Assembly (NCBI RefSeq): GCF_000152705.1
Contig: NZ_CH672413.1
Span: 248,001-312,000 of the forward strand
Direction of reading: 5' to 3'
Origin: Janibacter sp. HTCC2649
GTDB lineage: Bacteria > Actinomycetota > Actinomycetes > Actinomycetales > Dermatophilaceae
Length of the DNA stretch: 64,000 nucleotides
The notes beneath the pieces are model-generated. The model was given only the letters and a program-made list of their open reading frames with translations, made no database searches and was not told the DNA's origin. The translations under genes and the position numbers were made by a program. Of this stretch, positions 34,328-43,607 are shown piece after piece. The first letter of the stretch is position 1. Each line of letters opens with the position of its first letter.

Positions 34328-35287
34328 ATGACGACCCGGCTGACCCACGCAGCGACCGACCTGCTCGGCGCTCTGTCGGTCTCGGCCCGTGCCGAGGTGT
34401 CGGCGGCGATCGAGGACCCGAGCTGGACCCGCTGGAGCTATCTCCCCGGTGACCGGCCGGGCCTGTCGCTCGAGCACGCCGATCCCGAGATGCTCGGCCA
34501 CGTGAACGACCTGCTCGCGCGTTCGCACTCCGAGCTCGGTGTCGAGCTGGTGCAGGGTGCGATCGAGGTCGAGCGAGAACGACGCAGGTCCATCACCGGC
34601 GAGACCCCGAGCGGGGATCGCTACTGGCTGCGCGTCCACGGGACCCCCGGCGGCGATGGTCCGTGGGCCTGGCGGCTCAACGGCCACCACGTCGGCGTCC
34701 ACGTGGTCGTCGACGGTGAGGGTTTCACCGCCACGCCGCACTTCATCGGCTCCGAGCCGGCGCACCTCACCGAGGGGCCGCTCGCCGGGACGCGGCTGCT
34801 GGGCCGCGAGGAGGACCTCGCCCGTGAGCTGCTGGCCCAGCTGTCGGCTGGCCAGCGCGAGCAGGCCATCAGCTCGGGGACCGCTCCCGACGACATCCTC
34901 AGCGCGATGGACCCCGTTGTCGACCCGAGCGTGCTCCCCACAGGGATCCGTCGCGCCGGGCTCGACGCGAGCCAACGACGCACCTTCGACGCACTGACCC
35001 GGCGCTACCTCGATCGCCTGCCCACGGCATACGCCGATGCCTGTTGGGAGGAAGCGATCGACGTCGGTGCCGACGAGATGGCCTTTGCCTGGGCAGGCAG
35101 CACGAAAGTGGGCGAGGGGCACTACTACTGCGTGACGACTCCGGTGTTCCTCATCGAGTACGACAACACCCAGGACGGGGCCAACCACGCCCACTCGGTG
35201 CTGCGTCACCTGCGCGACGACTTCGGTGGGGACGCCCTGCGTCGGCACCACCGAGATGGGCACTCACCGGCGGCGCTCGGGACCTAG
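34328..35287 (+). CDS. DUF3500 family protein
   Basis: 319 residues, no signal peptide visible in this reading. WAWRLNGHHVGVHVVV, PHFIGSEPA, EDLARELLAQL and HYYCVTTPVFLIEYDNTQDGANHAHSVLR match the DUF3500 family; the conserved His/Asp-rich end suggests a metal site. Function unknown. 8 bp after ctaF on the same strand, so possibly expressed with the oxidase. Its TAG stop overlaps the stop of the convergent zincin gene (CTAG). Confidence 0.8.
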   Translation: MTTRLTHAATDLLGALSVSARAEVSAAIEDPSWTRWSYLPGDRPGLSLEHADPEMLGHVNDLLARSHSELGVELVQGAIEVERERRRSITGETPSGDRYWLRVHGTPGGDGPWAWRLNGHHVGVHVVVDGEGFTATPHFIGSEPAHLTEGPLAGTRLLGREEDLARELLAQLSAGQREQAISSGTAPDDILSAMDPVVDPSVLPTGIRRAGLDASQRRTFDALTRRYLDRLPTAYADACWEEAIDVGADEMAFAWAGSTKVGEGHYYCVTTPVFLIEYDNTQDGANHAHSVLRHLRDDFGGDALRRHHRDGHSPAALGT

Positions 35288-35637
35288 CCCCAGCCGAGCT
35301 CGTGCAGGGCGGCGTCGTCGATGCCGAAGTGGTGCGCTATCTCATGCACGACCGTCACCGCGATCTCCTCGCGCAGGTCCTCGAGATCGTCACACATCCG
35401 TGTCAGCGGGCCCTGGAAGAGGGTGATCCGGTCGGGCAGGTTGCCCAGTCCCCACCCGGAGTCGCGCTCGGTCAGGGGGACTCCGTCGTAGACCCCGAGG
35501 AGGTCGGGATCGTCCGCGGGTGGCTCGGCCTCGACGAGGAAGACGACGTTGTCGAGCATGGCCATGAGCTCCTCGGGGACCTCGTCGAGCGAGTCGCCGA
35601 CGATGGCCTCGAAGGCGGCGACATCAACGGGTTCCAC
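35284..35637 (-). CDS. Small zincin-like metallopeptidase family protein
   Basis: 117 residues. HEIAHHFGIDD (residues 98-108) is the HExxHxxGxxD zinc motif of the PF06262-type minimal zincins common in actinobacteria, with the N-terminal AIVGDSLDEVPEEL helix and LLGVYDGVPLTER. Cytoplasmic, substrate unknown. 12 bp downstream of the sigma factor gene on the same strand, so it may belong to that operon. Confidence 0.88.
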   Translation of the reverse strand: MEPVDVAAFEAIVGDSLDEVPEELMAMLDNVVFLVEAEPPADDPDLLGVYDGVPLTERDSGWGLGNLPDRITLFQGPLTRMCDDLEDLREEIAVTVVHEIAHHFGIDDAALHELGWG

Positions 35638-35649
35638 GGCTCAACCCTG

Positions 35650-36804
35650 TCACGCCTCCGGAGCGCTGGCGTGCAGGCGGGCCGCCTGGCGGGTGAGGTG
35701 GTCTCGCTCGGCCGTGCTTCCGGCGGCACGGGCGGCCACGGCATACAGTGCTTGCGCCTGGCGGCGGTCACCGGCGCGCTCGTGCAGGTAGGCCCGCACG
35801 GCCGCGTGCCGCGGCACGGTCTCGGGCACGCGGCCGACGGCGGCCAGGCCGGCCATGGGGCCGTCGGCATGGCCCACGGCGACCGCGCGGTTGAGCTCGA
35901 CCACGGGAGTCGGGTTGAGTCGCATGAGCTCGTCGTACCACTCGAGGATCTGGGTCCAGTCGGTCTCGTTGGCCGTCGGCGCGTCCGCGTGCAGGGCGGC
36001 GATGGCGGCCTGGGCCTGGAACTCGCCGAGGCGATCCTGTGCCAGAGCGTGCTGGAGGACGTGCACCCCCTCGGCGATGAGCGTTGTGTCCCACAGTGTC
36101 CGGTCCTGCTCATCGAGGCTCACGAGGGACCCGTCAGCGCTCCAGCGTGCCGGCCTGCGGGCGTGGTGGAGCAGCATGAGGGCGAGGAGGCCACCGACCT
36201 CGGGCTCTCGCGTCTGGGCGCCCAGCTGGCGGGTCAGGCGGATGGCCTCCTGGGCGAGGTCGACCTCGCCGGTGTGGCCCTCGTTGTAGATGAGATAGAG
36301 CACGCGGACCACGACGCCGAGGTCTCCCGGGGTGGTGAGGCGCTCCTGGGACAGGGTGCGCTTGGCCCGTGAGATGCGTTGGGCCATGGTCGCCTCGGGG
36401 ACGAGGTAGGCACTGGCCACCTGACGCGTCGTGAGGCCTCCCACGGCTCGCAGGGTGAGGGCCACGGCCGAGGACGGCGTCAGGGCGGGATGGCACGCCA
36501 GGAAGAGCAGCAGGAGTGTCTCGTCGGCGCCAGTGACGGGTCCTGGCTCGGGCTCGAGGTGGTCGGAGACCTCACGGCGCTGGCGAGCCGTCTGGGACCG
36601 GATGCTGTCGAGGTGCTTGCGCCAGGCCGTGGTCACGAGCCAGGCGAACGGGTCGTCAGGCGGGTTGTCGACCCACCGCTGGTGCGCCTCGAGGAGAGCC
36701 TCCTGGACGGCGTCCTCGCCCGAGGCGAAGTTTGCTCCTCGCCGGACGAGGACGCCGAGGACTCGTGGACCGAGATCCTTGAAGAGTCCCTCCAGGTCGG
36801 TCAC
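35650..36804 (-). CDS. ECF42-type RNA polymerase sigma factor with C-terminal extension
   Basis: 384 residues. Sigma-70 region 2 (GEDAVQEALLEAHQRW, PFAWLVTTAWRKHLD) and region 4 (LTTRQVASAYLVPEATMAQRISRAKRTL) are followed by a 200-residue TPR-like/DUF6596 extension (YLIYNEGHTGE, WYDELMRLNPTPVVELNRAVAVGH, AVRAYLHERAG). This is the ECF42 layout, which is regulated by a DGPF/YCII-domain partner rather than an anti-sigma factor. The partner gene ends 1 bp before the GTG start. Confidence 0.92.
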   Translation of the reverse strand: MTDLEGLFKDLGPRVLGVLVRRGANFASGEDAVQEALLEAHQRWVDNPPDDPFAWLVTTAWRKHLDSIRSQTARQRREVSDHLEPEPGPVTGADETLLLLFLACHPALTPSSAVALTLRAVGGLTTRQVASAYLVPEATMAQRISRAKRTLSQERLTTPGDLGVVVRVLYLIYNEGHTGEVDLAQEAIRLTRQLGAQTREPEVGGLLALMLLHHARRPARWSADGSLVSLDEQDRTLWDTTLIAEGVHVLQHALAQDRLGEFQAQAAIAALHADAPTANETDWTQILEWYDELMRLNPTPVVELNRAVAVGHADGPMAGLAAVGRVPETVPRHAAVRAYLHERAGDRRQAQALYAVAARAAGSTAERDHLTRQAARLHASAPEA

Positions 36805-36805
36805 G

Positions 36806-37225
36806 TCACTCGCCGAGAGTGCCGTTGTGGGGCGCGCCCATGAACGCGCGAACCTCGATCCACTCCTCGAGCGGCACGCCTCCGGAGCCGGGGGCCGAGG
36901 AGAGGAACGCCGCAACCTCGTGGGCCCGCTCAACGCTGTCGACATCGATGGCCATCCAGCCGGCGATGAGGTCCTTGGTCTCCGCGAACGGGCCGTCGGT
37001 GACCGGCGCCTTGCCCTCGCCGTCGAAGCGCACGAACGTGCCCTCGGGGGAGAGCCCCTGGGCGTCGACGAACTCGCCACGCTCCGTGAGGACGTCGGCC
37101 ACGTGGTTCATGAAGTTGACGTGGTCGATGACCTCCTGTTGCGTCCACTGGTCCATCGGGACGTCACACTGCGGCTGACGCTCGGGCCCACCCTGGTAGT
37201 GCTTGAGCAGCAGGTACTTCGCCAT
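36806..37225 (-). CDS. DGPF/YCII-domain protein, ECF42 partner
   Basis: 139 residues. MAKYLLLKHYQGG start, TDGPFAETKDLIAGWMAID (the DGPF motif) and a C-terminal ferredoxin-like fold. DGPF proteins are co-encoded with ECF42 sigma factors, as here (sigma GTG 1 bp after this stop), and have been linked to control of the sigma factor. GGAG at 7 nt before the ATG at 37225. First gene of the unit. Confidence 0.9.
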   Translation of the reverse strand: MAKYLLLKHYQGGPERQPQCDVPMDQWTQQEVIDHVNFMNHVADVLTERGEFVDAQGLSPEGTFVRFDGEGKAPVTDGPFAETKDLIAGWMAIDVDSVERAHEVAAFLSSAPGSGGVPLEEWIEVRAFMGAPHNGTLGE

Positions 37226-37337
37226 GATTTCTCCTTGTCCTGTGGCGGCCCGAGCGGCCGCCGACACCCCAGAGACGGAGCCGGATGCCGGTTCTCGACA
37301 CCTCTGAGCCATCCTTTCGCGAAACCCTGACCAACGG

Positions 37338-37373
37338 CAGCGGCCCCGAGGACGAAAGTCCTCGAGGCCGCTG
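37338..37373 (-). terminator. Terminator of the qcr operon
   Basis: Stem of 16 bp with one G.U on the minus strand (37338-37353 with 37358-37373), tetraloop TTTC, located 44 bp after the qcrB stop on the minus strand. It separates the respiratory operon from the ECF42 unit; the remaining 112 bp to 37225 probably hold the promoter of the DGPF gene. Confidence 0.75.
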
Positions 37374-37416
37374 TTGTTTGACCGGGTGGCGAACCGCGAA
37401 GGGTCCGCCGTAGTGC

Positions 37417-39216
37417 TCACTCCCTGACGGGGCTGCCGCTGCTGATGCCGCGGGACTCGGTGGCCCCAGCGTCGGTGTCGGCGCCGTGGCCGCCACCGTC
37501 GATGCCCTCGTGGTGCGAGGGCGCTTCGATGGCTTCGGCGTGCTGTCCGTCGTGGTGCGCGGCTGCCAGCTCGGCCGGTGTGACCGGGTTGACCGCATCC
37601 TTGAAGTAGAAGTGCGACACCTTGGCACGCAGACGGTCCTTGCGGGCCGCAGGGCGAGCCACGCCGTTCTCGTCGACGTCGGGCTTGAGCTCGAGCGGTG
37701 CAACCGGCTCGTGCTGCACGAGGATCCAACGCTCACGATCGGTGAGGTCGTCGTGACGCTCGTGGAACGAACCGTCGGCGCCACGGATGATCCGACCCGA
37801 CTCACGCGAGTGGAGCGCGAGCTGACGGTCGTGGCGCTGCAGGCTGAGGCAGATCCGCTTGGTGACCCAGAACGCGAGCGGCGGGAGGACGAACAGCCCG
37901 ATCCGGAAGAACCAGGTGATGTCGTTGATCGACAGACCGAGCTTGATCGCGATGATGTCGTTGCCCGCGGCGAACATGAACACCGAGTAGGCCACGATTC
38001 CGGCCATGCCGAGTCCGGTGCGCGTCGGGTTGTTGCGCGGCCGGTCGAGCAGGTGGTGTTCGCGGGTGTCCCCGGTGACCCATCGCTCGACGAAGGGATA
38101 CACACCGACGACGATGTAGACCAGAGGCAGCAGGACGAGCGCACCCAGGGCGATGTTCAGCGACAGCGTGAACCCTTGGATGTGGAACTCGAGCCAGCCC
38201 GGCAGCAGACGCAGCGCGCCGTCGTAGGCACCCATGTACCAGTCAGGCTGCGAGCCCGCAGTGACGGGGGAGGGGTCGTACGGACCGTAGGCCCAGATCG
38301 GGTTGATCGTGAACAGCGCCGAGATGAGGGCGATGACACCGAAGACGATGAAGAAGAACCCACCGGCCTTGGCGGCATACACCGGCATGACGCGGTAACC
38401 GACGACGTTGTCGTTGGTCCGGCCCGGGCCGGGGAACTGGGTGTGCTTCTGCACGGCCACCAGCACGATGTGCGCGGTGAACAGACCCACGATCAGTGCC
38501 GGGATGAGCAGCACGTGCGCGGAGTAGAGGCGCGGGATGATCGCCTCGCCGGGGAACGGTCCACCGAAGATCGCGAACGCGAGGTAGGAACCGATGACCG
38601 GCGCCGTCTGGACGAAGCCCTCCATGGCGCGGATGCCCGTGCCCGAGAGGAGGTCGTCAGGGAGGGAGTAGCCGGCGAAGCCCTCGATGGCTGCGAGGAG
38701 CGCGAGGACGGTGCCGATGACCCAGTTGAGCTCGCGGGGCTTGCGGAAGGCGCCGGTGAAGAACACGCGGAACATGTGGACCGTGAGGCCGACGATGAAC
38801 ATGAGCGCGGCCCAGTGGTGGATCTGTCGGATGAGCAGGCCACCGGGGATGTCGAACGAGATGTCGAGGGTCGAGGCGTAGGCCTCGGACATGCCCTGAC
38901 CACGCAGTGGCACGAACGAGCCGTCATAGACGATGTGCCCGGCGCTCGGGACGAACCAGAGGGTCAACAGTGCACCCGAGAGCAGGCAGACGATCAGCGA
39001 GTACATCGCGATCTCGCCGAGCATGAACGACCAGTGGTCGGGGAAGACCTTGCGCAGGAGGTAGTTGACGCCCTTGGCAGCGCTGGTGCGGTCGTCGATC
39101 CAGCCAGCGACGCCGCCGGCCTTGCGGGCCGCAGCGCTCGAGCCGGGGGTGACCTCGGTGTCGCCGTCGCGCAGACGGTCTGCGGGACGATCGGTGGGGA
39201 AGGCCTCGGTGCTCAT
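37417..39216 (-). CDS. qcrB: Cytochrome bc1 complex cytochrome b subunit
   Basis: 599 residues. Eight or nine membrane helices with the heme histidines in RQIHHWAALMF and YSAHVLLIPALI, and the Q-site motif region GPYDPSP (PEWY-like, PDWYMG follows). Actinobacterial QcrB differs from proteobacterial cytochrome b in its long C-terminus, here 120 residues ending in a His/Asp/Glu-rich tail (HHDGQHAEAIEAPSHHEG). Oxidises menaquinol and donates to QcrC. Overlaps qcrA by ATGA. Confidence 0.96.
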   Translation of the reverse strand: MSTEAFPTDRPADRLRDGDTEVTPGSSAAARKAGGVAGWIDDRTSAAKGVNYLLRKVFPDHWSFMLGEIAMYSLIVCLLSGALLTLWFVPSAGHIVYDGSFVPLRGQGMSEAYASTLDISFDIPGGLLIRQIHHWAALMFIVGLTVHMFRVFFTGAFRKPRELNWVIGTVLALLAAIEGFAGYSLPDDLLSGTGIRAMEGFVQTAPVIGSYLAFAIFGGPFPGEAIIPRLYSAHVLLIPALIVGLFTAHIVLVAVQKHTQFPGPGRTNDNVVGYRVMPVYAAKAGGFFFIVFGVIALISALFTINPIWAYGPYDPSPVTAGSQPDWYMGAYDGALRLLPGWLEFHIQGFTLSLNIALGALVLLPLVYIVVGVYPFVERWVTGDTREHHLLDRPRNNPTRTGLGMAGIVAYSVFMFAAGNDIIAIKLGLSINDITWFFRIGLFVLPPLAFWVTKRICLSLQRHDRQLALHSRESGRIIRGADGSFHERHDDLTDRERWILVQHEPVAPLELKPDVDENGVARPAARKDRLRAKVSHFYFKDAVNPVTPAELAAAHHDGQHAEAIEAPSHHEGIDGGGHGADTDAGATESRGISSGSPVRE

Positions 39217-40343
39217 GCGGAACCACGCTCCCAGAAACTCGGTCCAGTGGCCTCTTTGAAGGGGCCCTTGGAGATGAGGTAACCCTCGTCATCAACTGTA
39301 ATGGGCAGCTGCGGGAGCGGACGCTTTGCTGGTCCGAAGATCACCTTGCAGTCCTGCGTCACGTCGAAGGTCGACTGGTGGCAGGGGCACAGCAAGTGGT
39401 GCGTCTGCTGCTCGTAGAGACCCACGGGGCAACCCACGTGGGTGCAGATCTTGGAGTAGGCCACGATGCCCTGGTGACCCCAGTCCTTTTCCTTCTGGGA
39501 CTTGATGTCGTCGGGGTCGAGCCGCATGACGAGCACGGCCGCCTTGCCCTTTTCCTCGAGAAGGTGGTGCTCGAGGTCGAGCAGGCCCTCGGGCATCACG
39601 TGGAAGACGGAGCCGATGGTCACCTCGCTCGCCTTGATCGGCGTGTTCTGTGGGTCACGCATGAGGCGGAGCGGCTTGTTGGGGTACTTGCCGTCCTCCT
39701 CCTTCTCGCCGTTCCAGAAGGTCACCGAGAGGGCGTCGCCGGGCATCGGGCCGAGGCCACCGATGAGCGGCAGGACGACGGGGACGGCGAAGAGGCCGAG
39801 AGCGCCACCCATGGCGTACTTGATGAGGGGACGACGGTTGAGGTGCGAGGTCTCCGCACCGTCGCCCAGGATCGCGACGAAGCCTTCGCGGTGCTCGTCG
39901 GCCGAGCGCATCGGGTGACGCATCTCGACCTCCTCCTCGTCGGGCATGAGGGTCTTGGCCCACTGGACGGCGCCGAAGCCGATGCCCAGGAGGGAGGCGG
40001 CCATCGTCACACCGAGAACGAGGTGCAGCGCGTTGGTCTGCCCGATGCCGGGGACGAACATCGTGACGCGCTCGTCGATCGCGAAGTAGGCGACGATGAA
40101 GCCGAGCGTGCCGAGGATGGAGATCACGAAGAGGCCGCCGACGGAGCGTTCGGCCCGCTTGGCGGCGACCTCGTCGAGGTCGGCGCCGCGGTGGATGTGC
40201 GGCGCGAAACCGGGGTTCTCAAAACGTTCGGGGATACCGCCGTCACCGACGACGTGACCCTCATCGAGGCGTACGGCACTGGAGCCGAACTCACCCGTGG
40301 GGGTGACTTCTCCTCCGGTGGAGTGGCTGTCCTGCTCGTTCAT
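39213..40343 (-). CDS. qcrA: Rieske iron-sulfur subunit of the bcc complex
   Basis: 376 residues. Three membrane helices (two near 70-120 and one near 180-200), the actinobacterial form, then the Rieske [2Fe-2S] domain with ligands in CTHVGC and CPCHQS. N-terminal Glu/Asp-rich cytosolic part. Start ATG at 40343 with an AGGA-type site; longer readings into qcrC are rejected. Part of ctaE-qcrC-qcrA-qcrB. Confidence 0.95.
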   Translation of the reverse strand: MNEQDSHSTGGEVTPTGEFGSSAVRLDEGHVVGDGGIPERFENPGFAPHIHRGADLDEVAAKRAERSVGGLFVISILGTLGFIVAYFAIDERVTMFVPGIGQTNALHLVLGVTMAASLLGIGFGAVQWAKTLMPDEEEVEMRHPMRSADEHREGFVAILGDGAETSHLNRRPLIKYAMGGALGLFAVPVVLPLIGGLGPMPGDALSVTFWNGEKEEDGKYPNKPLRLMRDPQNTPIKASEVTIGSVFHVMPEGLLDLEHHLLEEKGKAAVLVMRLDPDDIKSQKEKDWGHQGIVAYSKICTHVGCPVGLYEQQTHHLLCPCHQSTFDVTQDCKVIFGPAKRPLPQLPITVDDEGYLISKGPFKEATGPSFWERGSA

Positions 40344-40392
40344 CGGTCGTTCGATCCTGTCGACGGAGAGTGGGAAGCGGCAGTGCGCATGA

Positions 40393-41196
40393 TCAGGCCG
40401 ACTTCTGGCCGAGCCACACGGCTGCGGCGACCAGGAGTCCGAGTCCGAAGAACCAGGCGAACCAGCCTTCGGTGACGGGTCCAAGGGCACCCAGGGCGTG
40501 TCCACCCTGCTGAGGTGTGTCCTCGACCGACTTGAGGAAGGCGATGATGTCGCGCTTGTCCTCGGGAGCGATGTTGCCGTCGTTGAAGACGGGCATGGAC
40601 TGGGGGCCGGACTCCATGGCCTCGAAGATGTGCTTTGACTCGACACCCATGAGCGACGGGGCGTACTTGCCCCGGGTCAGGGCGCCGCCGGAGCCAGCGA
40701 AGTTGTGGCACATGGCGCAGTTGACGCGGAAGAGCTCGCCACCCTTGGCCGGGTCGCCCTTGGCCGGGTCGACGTCCTCCTCGGAGGGGACGGCGGGGCC
40801 GGGGGCCAGGGACGCGATGTAGGCGCCGACCTTGTCGATCTCGTCCTGGGTGAACTGGACGTCGCCACGCTGCGCCTGGAGGCCAGGAGCGCGCATCGGC
40901 ATGCGACCGGTGCCCATCTGGAAGTCGACGGCTGCGGCTCCGACGCCGGCGAGCGCGGGTCCGGCGATCTTGTCGCCGTTTCCGGTCGCGCGTCCCTCGG
41001 CGTTGACGCCGTGGCACGAGGCGCAGTTGGCCTGGAAGAGCTTCTTGCCTGCGGTGACGTCCTGCGCGGTGCTCGACTCGGCCGTCGCCTGCTGCGGCGC
41101 GACGGCGGCATAGGCAAAGCCCGTGACGAGAAGGCCGAGCATGAGCAGGATGGCGATCGCTGCCGGGTGGCGGCGGCGGGCTGCCAATGCGTTCAC
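40393..41196 (-). CDS. qcrC: Diheme cytochrome c subunit of the bcc complex
   Basis: 267 residues. Signal-anchor helix, two CxxCH heme sites (C58-C61-H62 in CASCHG; C160-C163-H164 in CAMCHN) with axial methionines in the two cytochrome domains, and a C-terminal membrane helix (about 240-260). This diheme QcrC replaces a soluble cytochrome c and carries electrons directly to CtaC. GTG start with AGGA upstream. Confidence 0.96.
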   Translation of the reverse strand: MNALAARRRHPAAIAILLMLGLLVTGFAYAAVAPQQATAESSTAQDVTAGKKLFQANCASCHGVNAEGRATGNGDKIAGPALAGVGAAAVDFQMGTGRMPMRAPGLQAQRGDVQFTQDEIDKVGAYIASLAPGPAVPSEEDVDPAKGDPAKGGELFRVNCAMCHNFAGSGGALTRGKYAPSLMGVESKHIFEAMESGPQSMPVFNDGNIAPEDKRDIIAFLKSVEDTPQQGGHALGALGPVTEGWFAWFFGLGLLVAAAVWLGQKSA

Positions 41197-41271
41197 GGTG
41201 CGGTCCTGTCGGGGGTCTCGGGGATGTGTTGTCCGGGGGAACTGGTCAGGCTAGTGGTCAGGGGAAACACG

Positions 41272-41940
41272 TCACTTCAGCAGGTAGATCATCGCGAACA
41301 GCGCGATCCACACCACGTCGACGAAGTGCCAGTAGTAGGAGGTGACGATGGCGCCCGTCTCCTGGAGGTGCGTGTAGCGGCGCGTCGTGAACGTGCGCCC
41401 GATGATGAGGAGGAAGGCGATCAGACCGCCGGTGACGTGCATGCCGTGGAAGCCGGTGGCGAGGTAGAAGATCGAGGAGTACGAGTTGGTGCTGAGGGTG
41501 ACGCCCTCGGCGACGAGGTGGGCGTACTCGTAGACCTGTCCGGCAATGAACGTCGCGCCGAAGATGTAGGTGAGGACGTACCACTCACGCATGCCCCACT
41601 GCTTGAACTGCAGGAACGAACCGGTCCGGGCCACCTGGCCGCTCTCGGCCTTCCAGACGCCGAGCTGGCACCACACGGACGAGATCACCAGGACGATGGT
41701 GTTGCCGAACGCGAACGGGACGTTGAGCAGGGCGGTCTCGGTGTGCCACTGCTCGGGCAGGTTGCCACGCAGCGAGAAGTAGAACGCGAACAGTGCCGCG
41801 AAGAACATCAGTTCACTGGCCAGCCAGACCATTGTCCCGACCGCGACCATGTTGGGTCGGGTCGCCGGACCGTAGTCCGGGATGCTGGGAACCGGACCGG
41901 ACACTCGAGTCGTTGCTTCTGCGATCGCCACGAGCGTCAT
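41272..41940 (-). CDS. ctaE: Cytochrome c oxidase subunit III
   Basis: 222 residues. Five membrane helices, [20 protein letters not shown] at the start (the actinobacterial signature) and [27 protein letters not shown] later. Promoter-proximal gene of the ctaE-qcrCAB operon, as in mycobacteria. The ATG at 41940 was chosen over one at 41970 by comparison with family N-termini; neither has a good ribosome binding site. Confidence 0.95.
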   Translation of the reverse strand: MTLVAIAEATTRVSGPVPSIPDYGPATRPNMVAVGTMVWLASELMFFAALFAFYFSLRGNLPEQWHTETALLNVPFAFGNTIVLVISSVWCQLGVWKAESGQVARTGSFLQFKQWGMREWYVLTYIFGATFIAGQVYEYAHLVAEGVTLSTNSYSSIFYLATGFHGMHVTGGLIAFLLIIGRTFTTRRYTHLQETGAIVTSYYWHFVDVVWIALFAMIYLLK

Positions 41941-42036
41941 TATTGCGTCATTCGTCTGCGAATGCTGCACCGACCCCCGGGTTGGTGGTGTTGGCCCAAG
42001 GAATGCCCGACGAAACCCACGGGAAACCCGCGTGGC

Positions 42037-42042
42037 TAGGAT
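42037..42042 (+). promoter_or_regulatory. Candidate -10 box of leaderless receiver-like gene
   Basis: TAGGAT, 6 nt, then the ATG at 42049. Confidence 0.5.
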
Positions 42043-42048
42043 GCAGGC

Positions 42049-42507
42049 ATGACCTCAGCGCACTCGGTTGACCACGCGACGTCGGCCTCGGCGACCCCTG
42101 GAAGCGACTCTGTCCACCAGGTGTCGGTCCTCCTCTACAGCGACGACATCACGACGCGCGATGCCGTGCGTGCCGCGGCGGGACGTCGTCCTGCTCGCGA
42201 CGTCGAGGTCACCCGGTGGCTCGAGTGCGCCACTGCTTTCGCCGTCACCGAGGCGCTCGACGCCGGTGGCTGGGACATCGTGGTTCTCGACGGTGAGGCC
42301 GCCAAGAACGGCGGCCTGGGTCTGTGCCGCGAGATCAAGAACGAGATCTACAACTGCCCGCCGGTCCTCGTCCTCACCGGACGCCCGCAGGACGGTTGGC
42401 TCGCGGCGTGGTCGCTCGCTGACGATGCCGTGCCGCACCCGCTCGACCCGATCAAGGTCGCCGAGGCGATTGCCGGGTTGGCGCGCACGCGCGCTTCGGC
42501 GCTGTAA
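42049..42507 (+). CDS. Stand-alone receiver-like protein lacking the conserved lysine
   Basis: 152 residues. After a 23-residue flexible N-terminus, a receiver fold is visible: VSVLLYSDD (acidic pair Asp32-Asp33), [12 protein letters not shown] (phospho-acceptor candidate Asp81) and VLVLTG (Thr110). The lysine of the usual K-P motif is replaced by histidine (VPHPLDP, His130). No output domain. It could be a phosphorelay intermediate or a phosphorylation-independent protein-interaction module. trpD follows 13 bp later. Confidence 0.75.
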   Translation: MTSAHSVDHATSASATPGSDSVHQVSVLLYSDDITTRDAVRAAAGRRPARDVEVTRWLECATAFAVTEALDAGGWDIVVLDGEAAKNGGLGLCREIKNEIYNCPPVLVLTGRPQDGWLAAWSLADDAVPHPLDPIKVAEAIAGLARTRASAL

Positions 42508-42520
42508 CCGACTCGTCGTG

Positions 42521-43582
42521 GTGTCCGTGGCAGTTCCGACGTGGCCCGATCTGCTCACTCGCCTCCTTGCCCGTGAGGACCTCTCCCTCGACGAGGCTCG
42601 CTGGGCGATGACCCGGATCATGGGTGGCGAGGCGAGCTCCGCCCAGGTCGCGGGATTCCTCATGGCCCTGCGGTCCAAGGTCGAGTCCGTGGCCGAGGTG
42701 CGTGGTCTGGCCGACGTCATGCTCGAGCACGCCCACCGCATCGAGGTGCCGGGCGAGAGCATGGACATCGTCGGCACCGGTGGAGACCGCTTCGGCACCG
42801 TGAACATCTCGACGATGTCGTCGGTCGTCATCGCCTCGACCGGACTGCGCGTCGTCAAGCACGGCAACCGGGCTGCCTCGTCGAAGTCTGGCTCCGCCGA
42901 CGTCCTCGAATCGCTCGGGGTCAACCTCACCCTCACCCCTGAGCAGGTGCGTCAGGTCGCCCTCGACGCAGGGATCACGTTCTGCTTCGCGCAGACCTTC
43001 CACCCGTCGATGCGCCACGCCGGTCCGGCACGCGCCGAGCTCGGCGTCGCCACGGCATTCAACCTTCTCGGACCACTGACGAACCCGGCACAGCCGAGGT
43101 ATGCCGCAGTCGGCGTTGCCGACGTCCGTTTCCTTCCGATCATCGCGGGTGTCTTCGCAGACCGCGGCACGACGGCGGCGGTGTTCCGCGGCGACGAGGG
43201 ACTCGACGAGATGTCCATCGCTGGCCCCACGACGCTGCTCTGGGTGCGTGACGCTCAGGTGACCGAGATGTCGGTGCAGCCGTCCGACGTGGGCCTGACG
43301 GTGTCGACGATCGACAGCATCAAGGGCGGGCTCGCCGACCAGAACGCCGAGGTGGCCCGTTCGGTGTTCGCGGGCGACAAGGGTCCGGCACGCGACGCGG
43401 TCCTCCTCAACACCGGCACGGCCCTGGCGGTCGCGGCAGGTGCCGCTGGCACGTCGGCAGCGGAGATCCACGAGGCGATCCGGTCAGGCGTGGAGCGGGC
43501 TGCCCACGCGATCGACTCCGGTCAGGCTGCCGCGCAGCTGGAGCGGTGGGTCACCGCAAGCCGCACCGTCGCCGACAACTGA
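42521..43582 (+). CDS. trpD: Anthranilate phosphoribosyltransferase
   Basis: 353 residues. VGTGGDRFGTVNISTMSSVVIASTG (PRPP site), KHGNRAASSKSGSADVLESLG, and FHPSMRHAGPARAELG are the family motifs. It transfers phosphoribose to anthranilate in tryptophan synthesis. The other trp genes are not near, which is usual for actinobacteria. Several GTG codons (42518, 42521, 42527) could start translation; no ribosome binding site helps. Confidence 0.95.
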   Translation: MSVAVPTWPDLLTRLLAREDLSLDEARWAMTRIMGGEASSAQVAGFLMALRSKVESVAEVRGLADVMLEHAHRIEVPGESMDIVGTGGDRFGTVNISTMSSVVIASTGLRVVKHGNRAASSKSGSADVLESLGVNLTLTPEQVRQVALDAGITFCFAQTFHPSMRHAGPARAELGVATAFNLLGPLTNPAQPRYAAVGVADVRFLPIIAGVFADRGTTAAVFRGDEGLDEMSIAGPTTLLWVRDAQVTEMSVQPSDVGLTVSTIDSIKGGLADQNAEVARSVFAGDKGPARDAVLLNTGTALAVAAGAAGTSAAEIHEAIRSGVERAAHAIDSGQAAAQLERWVTASRTVADN

Positions 43583-43607
43583 GCGGGACGGCATACGCCG
43601 TTCTTGT

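Noticed and set aside
37486-39282. 598-residue open frame on the plus strand opposite qcrB
   Set aside because: Antisense shadow; qcrB and its heme ligands are unambiguous on the other strand.
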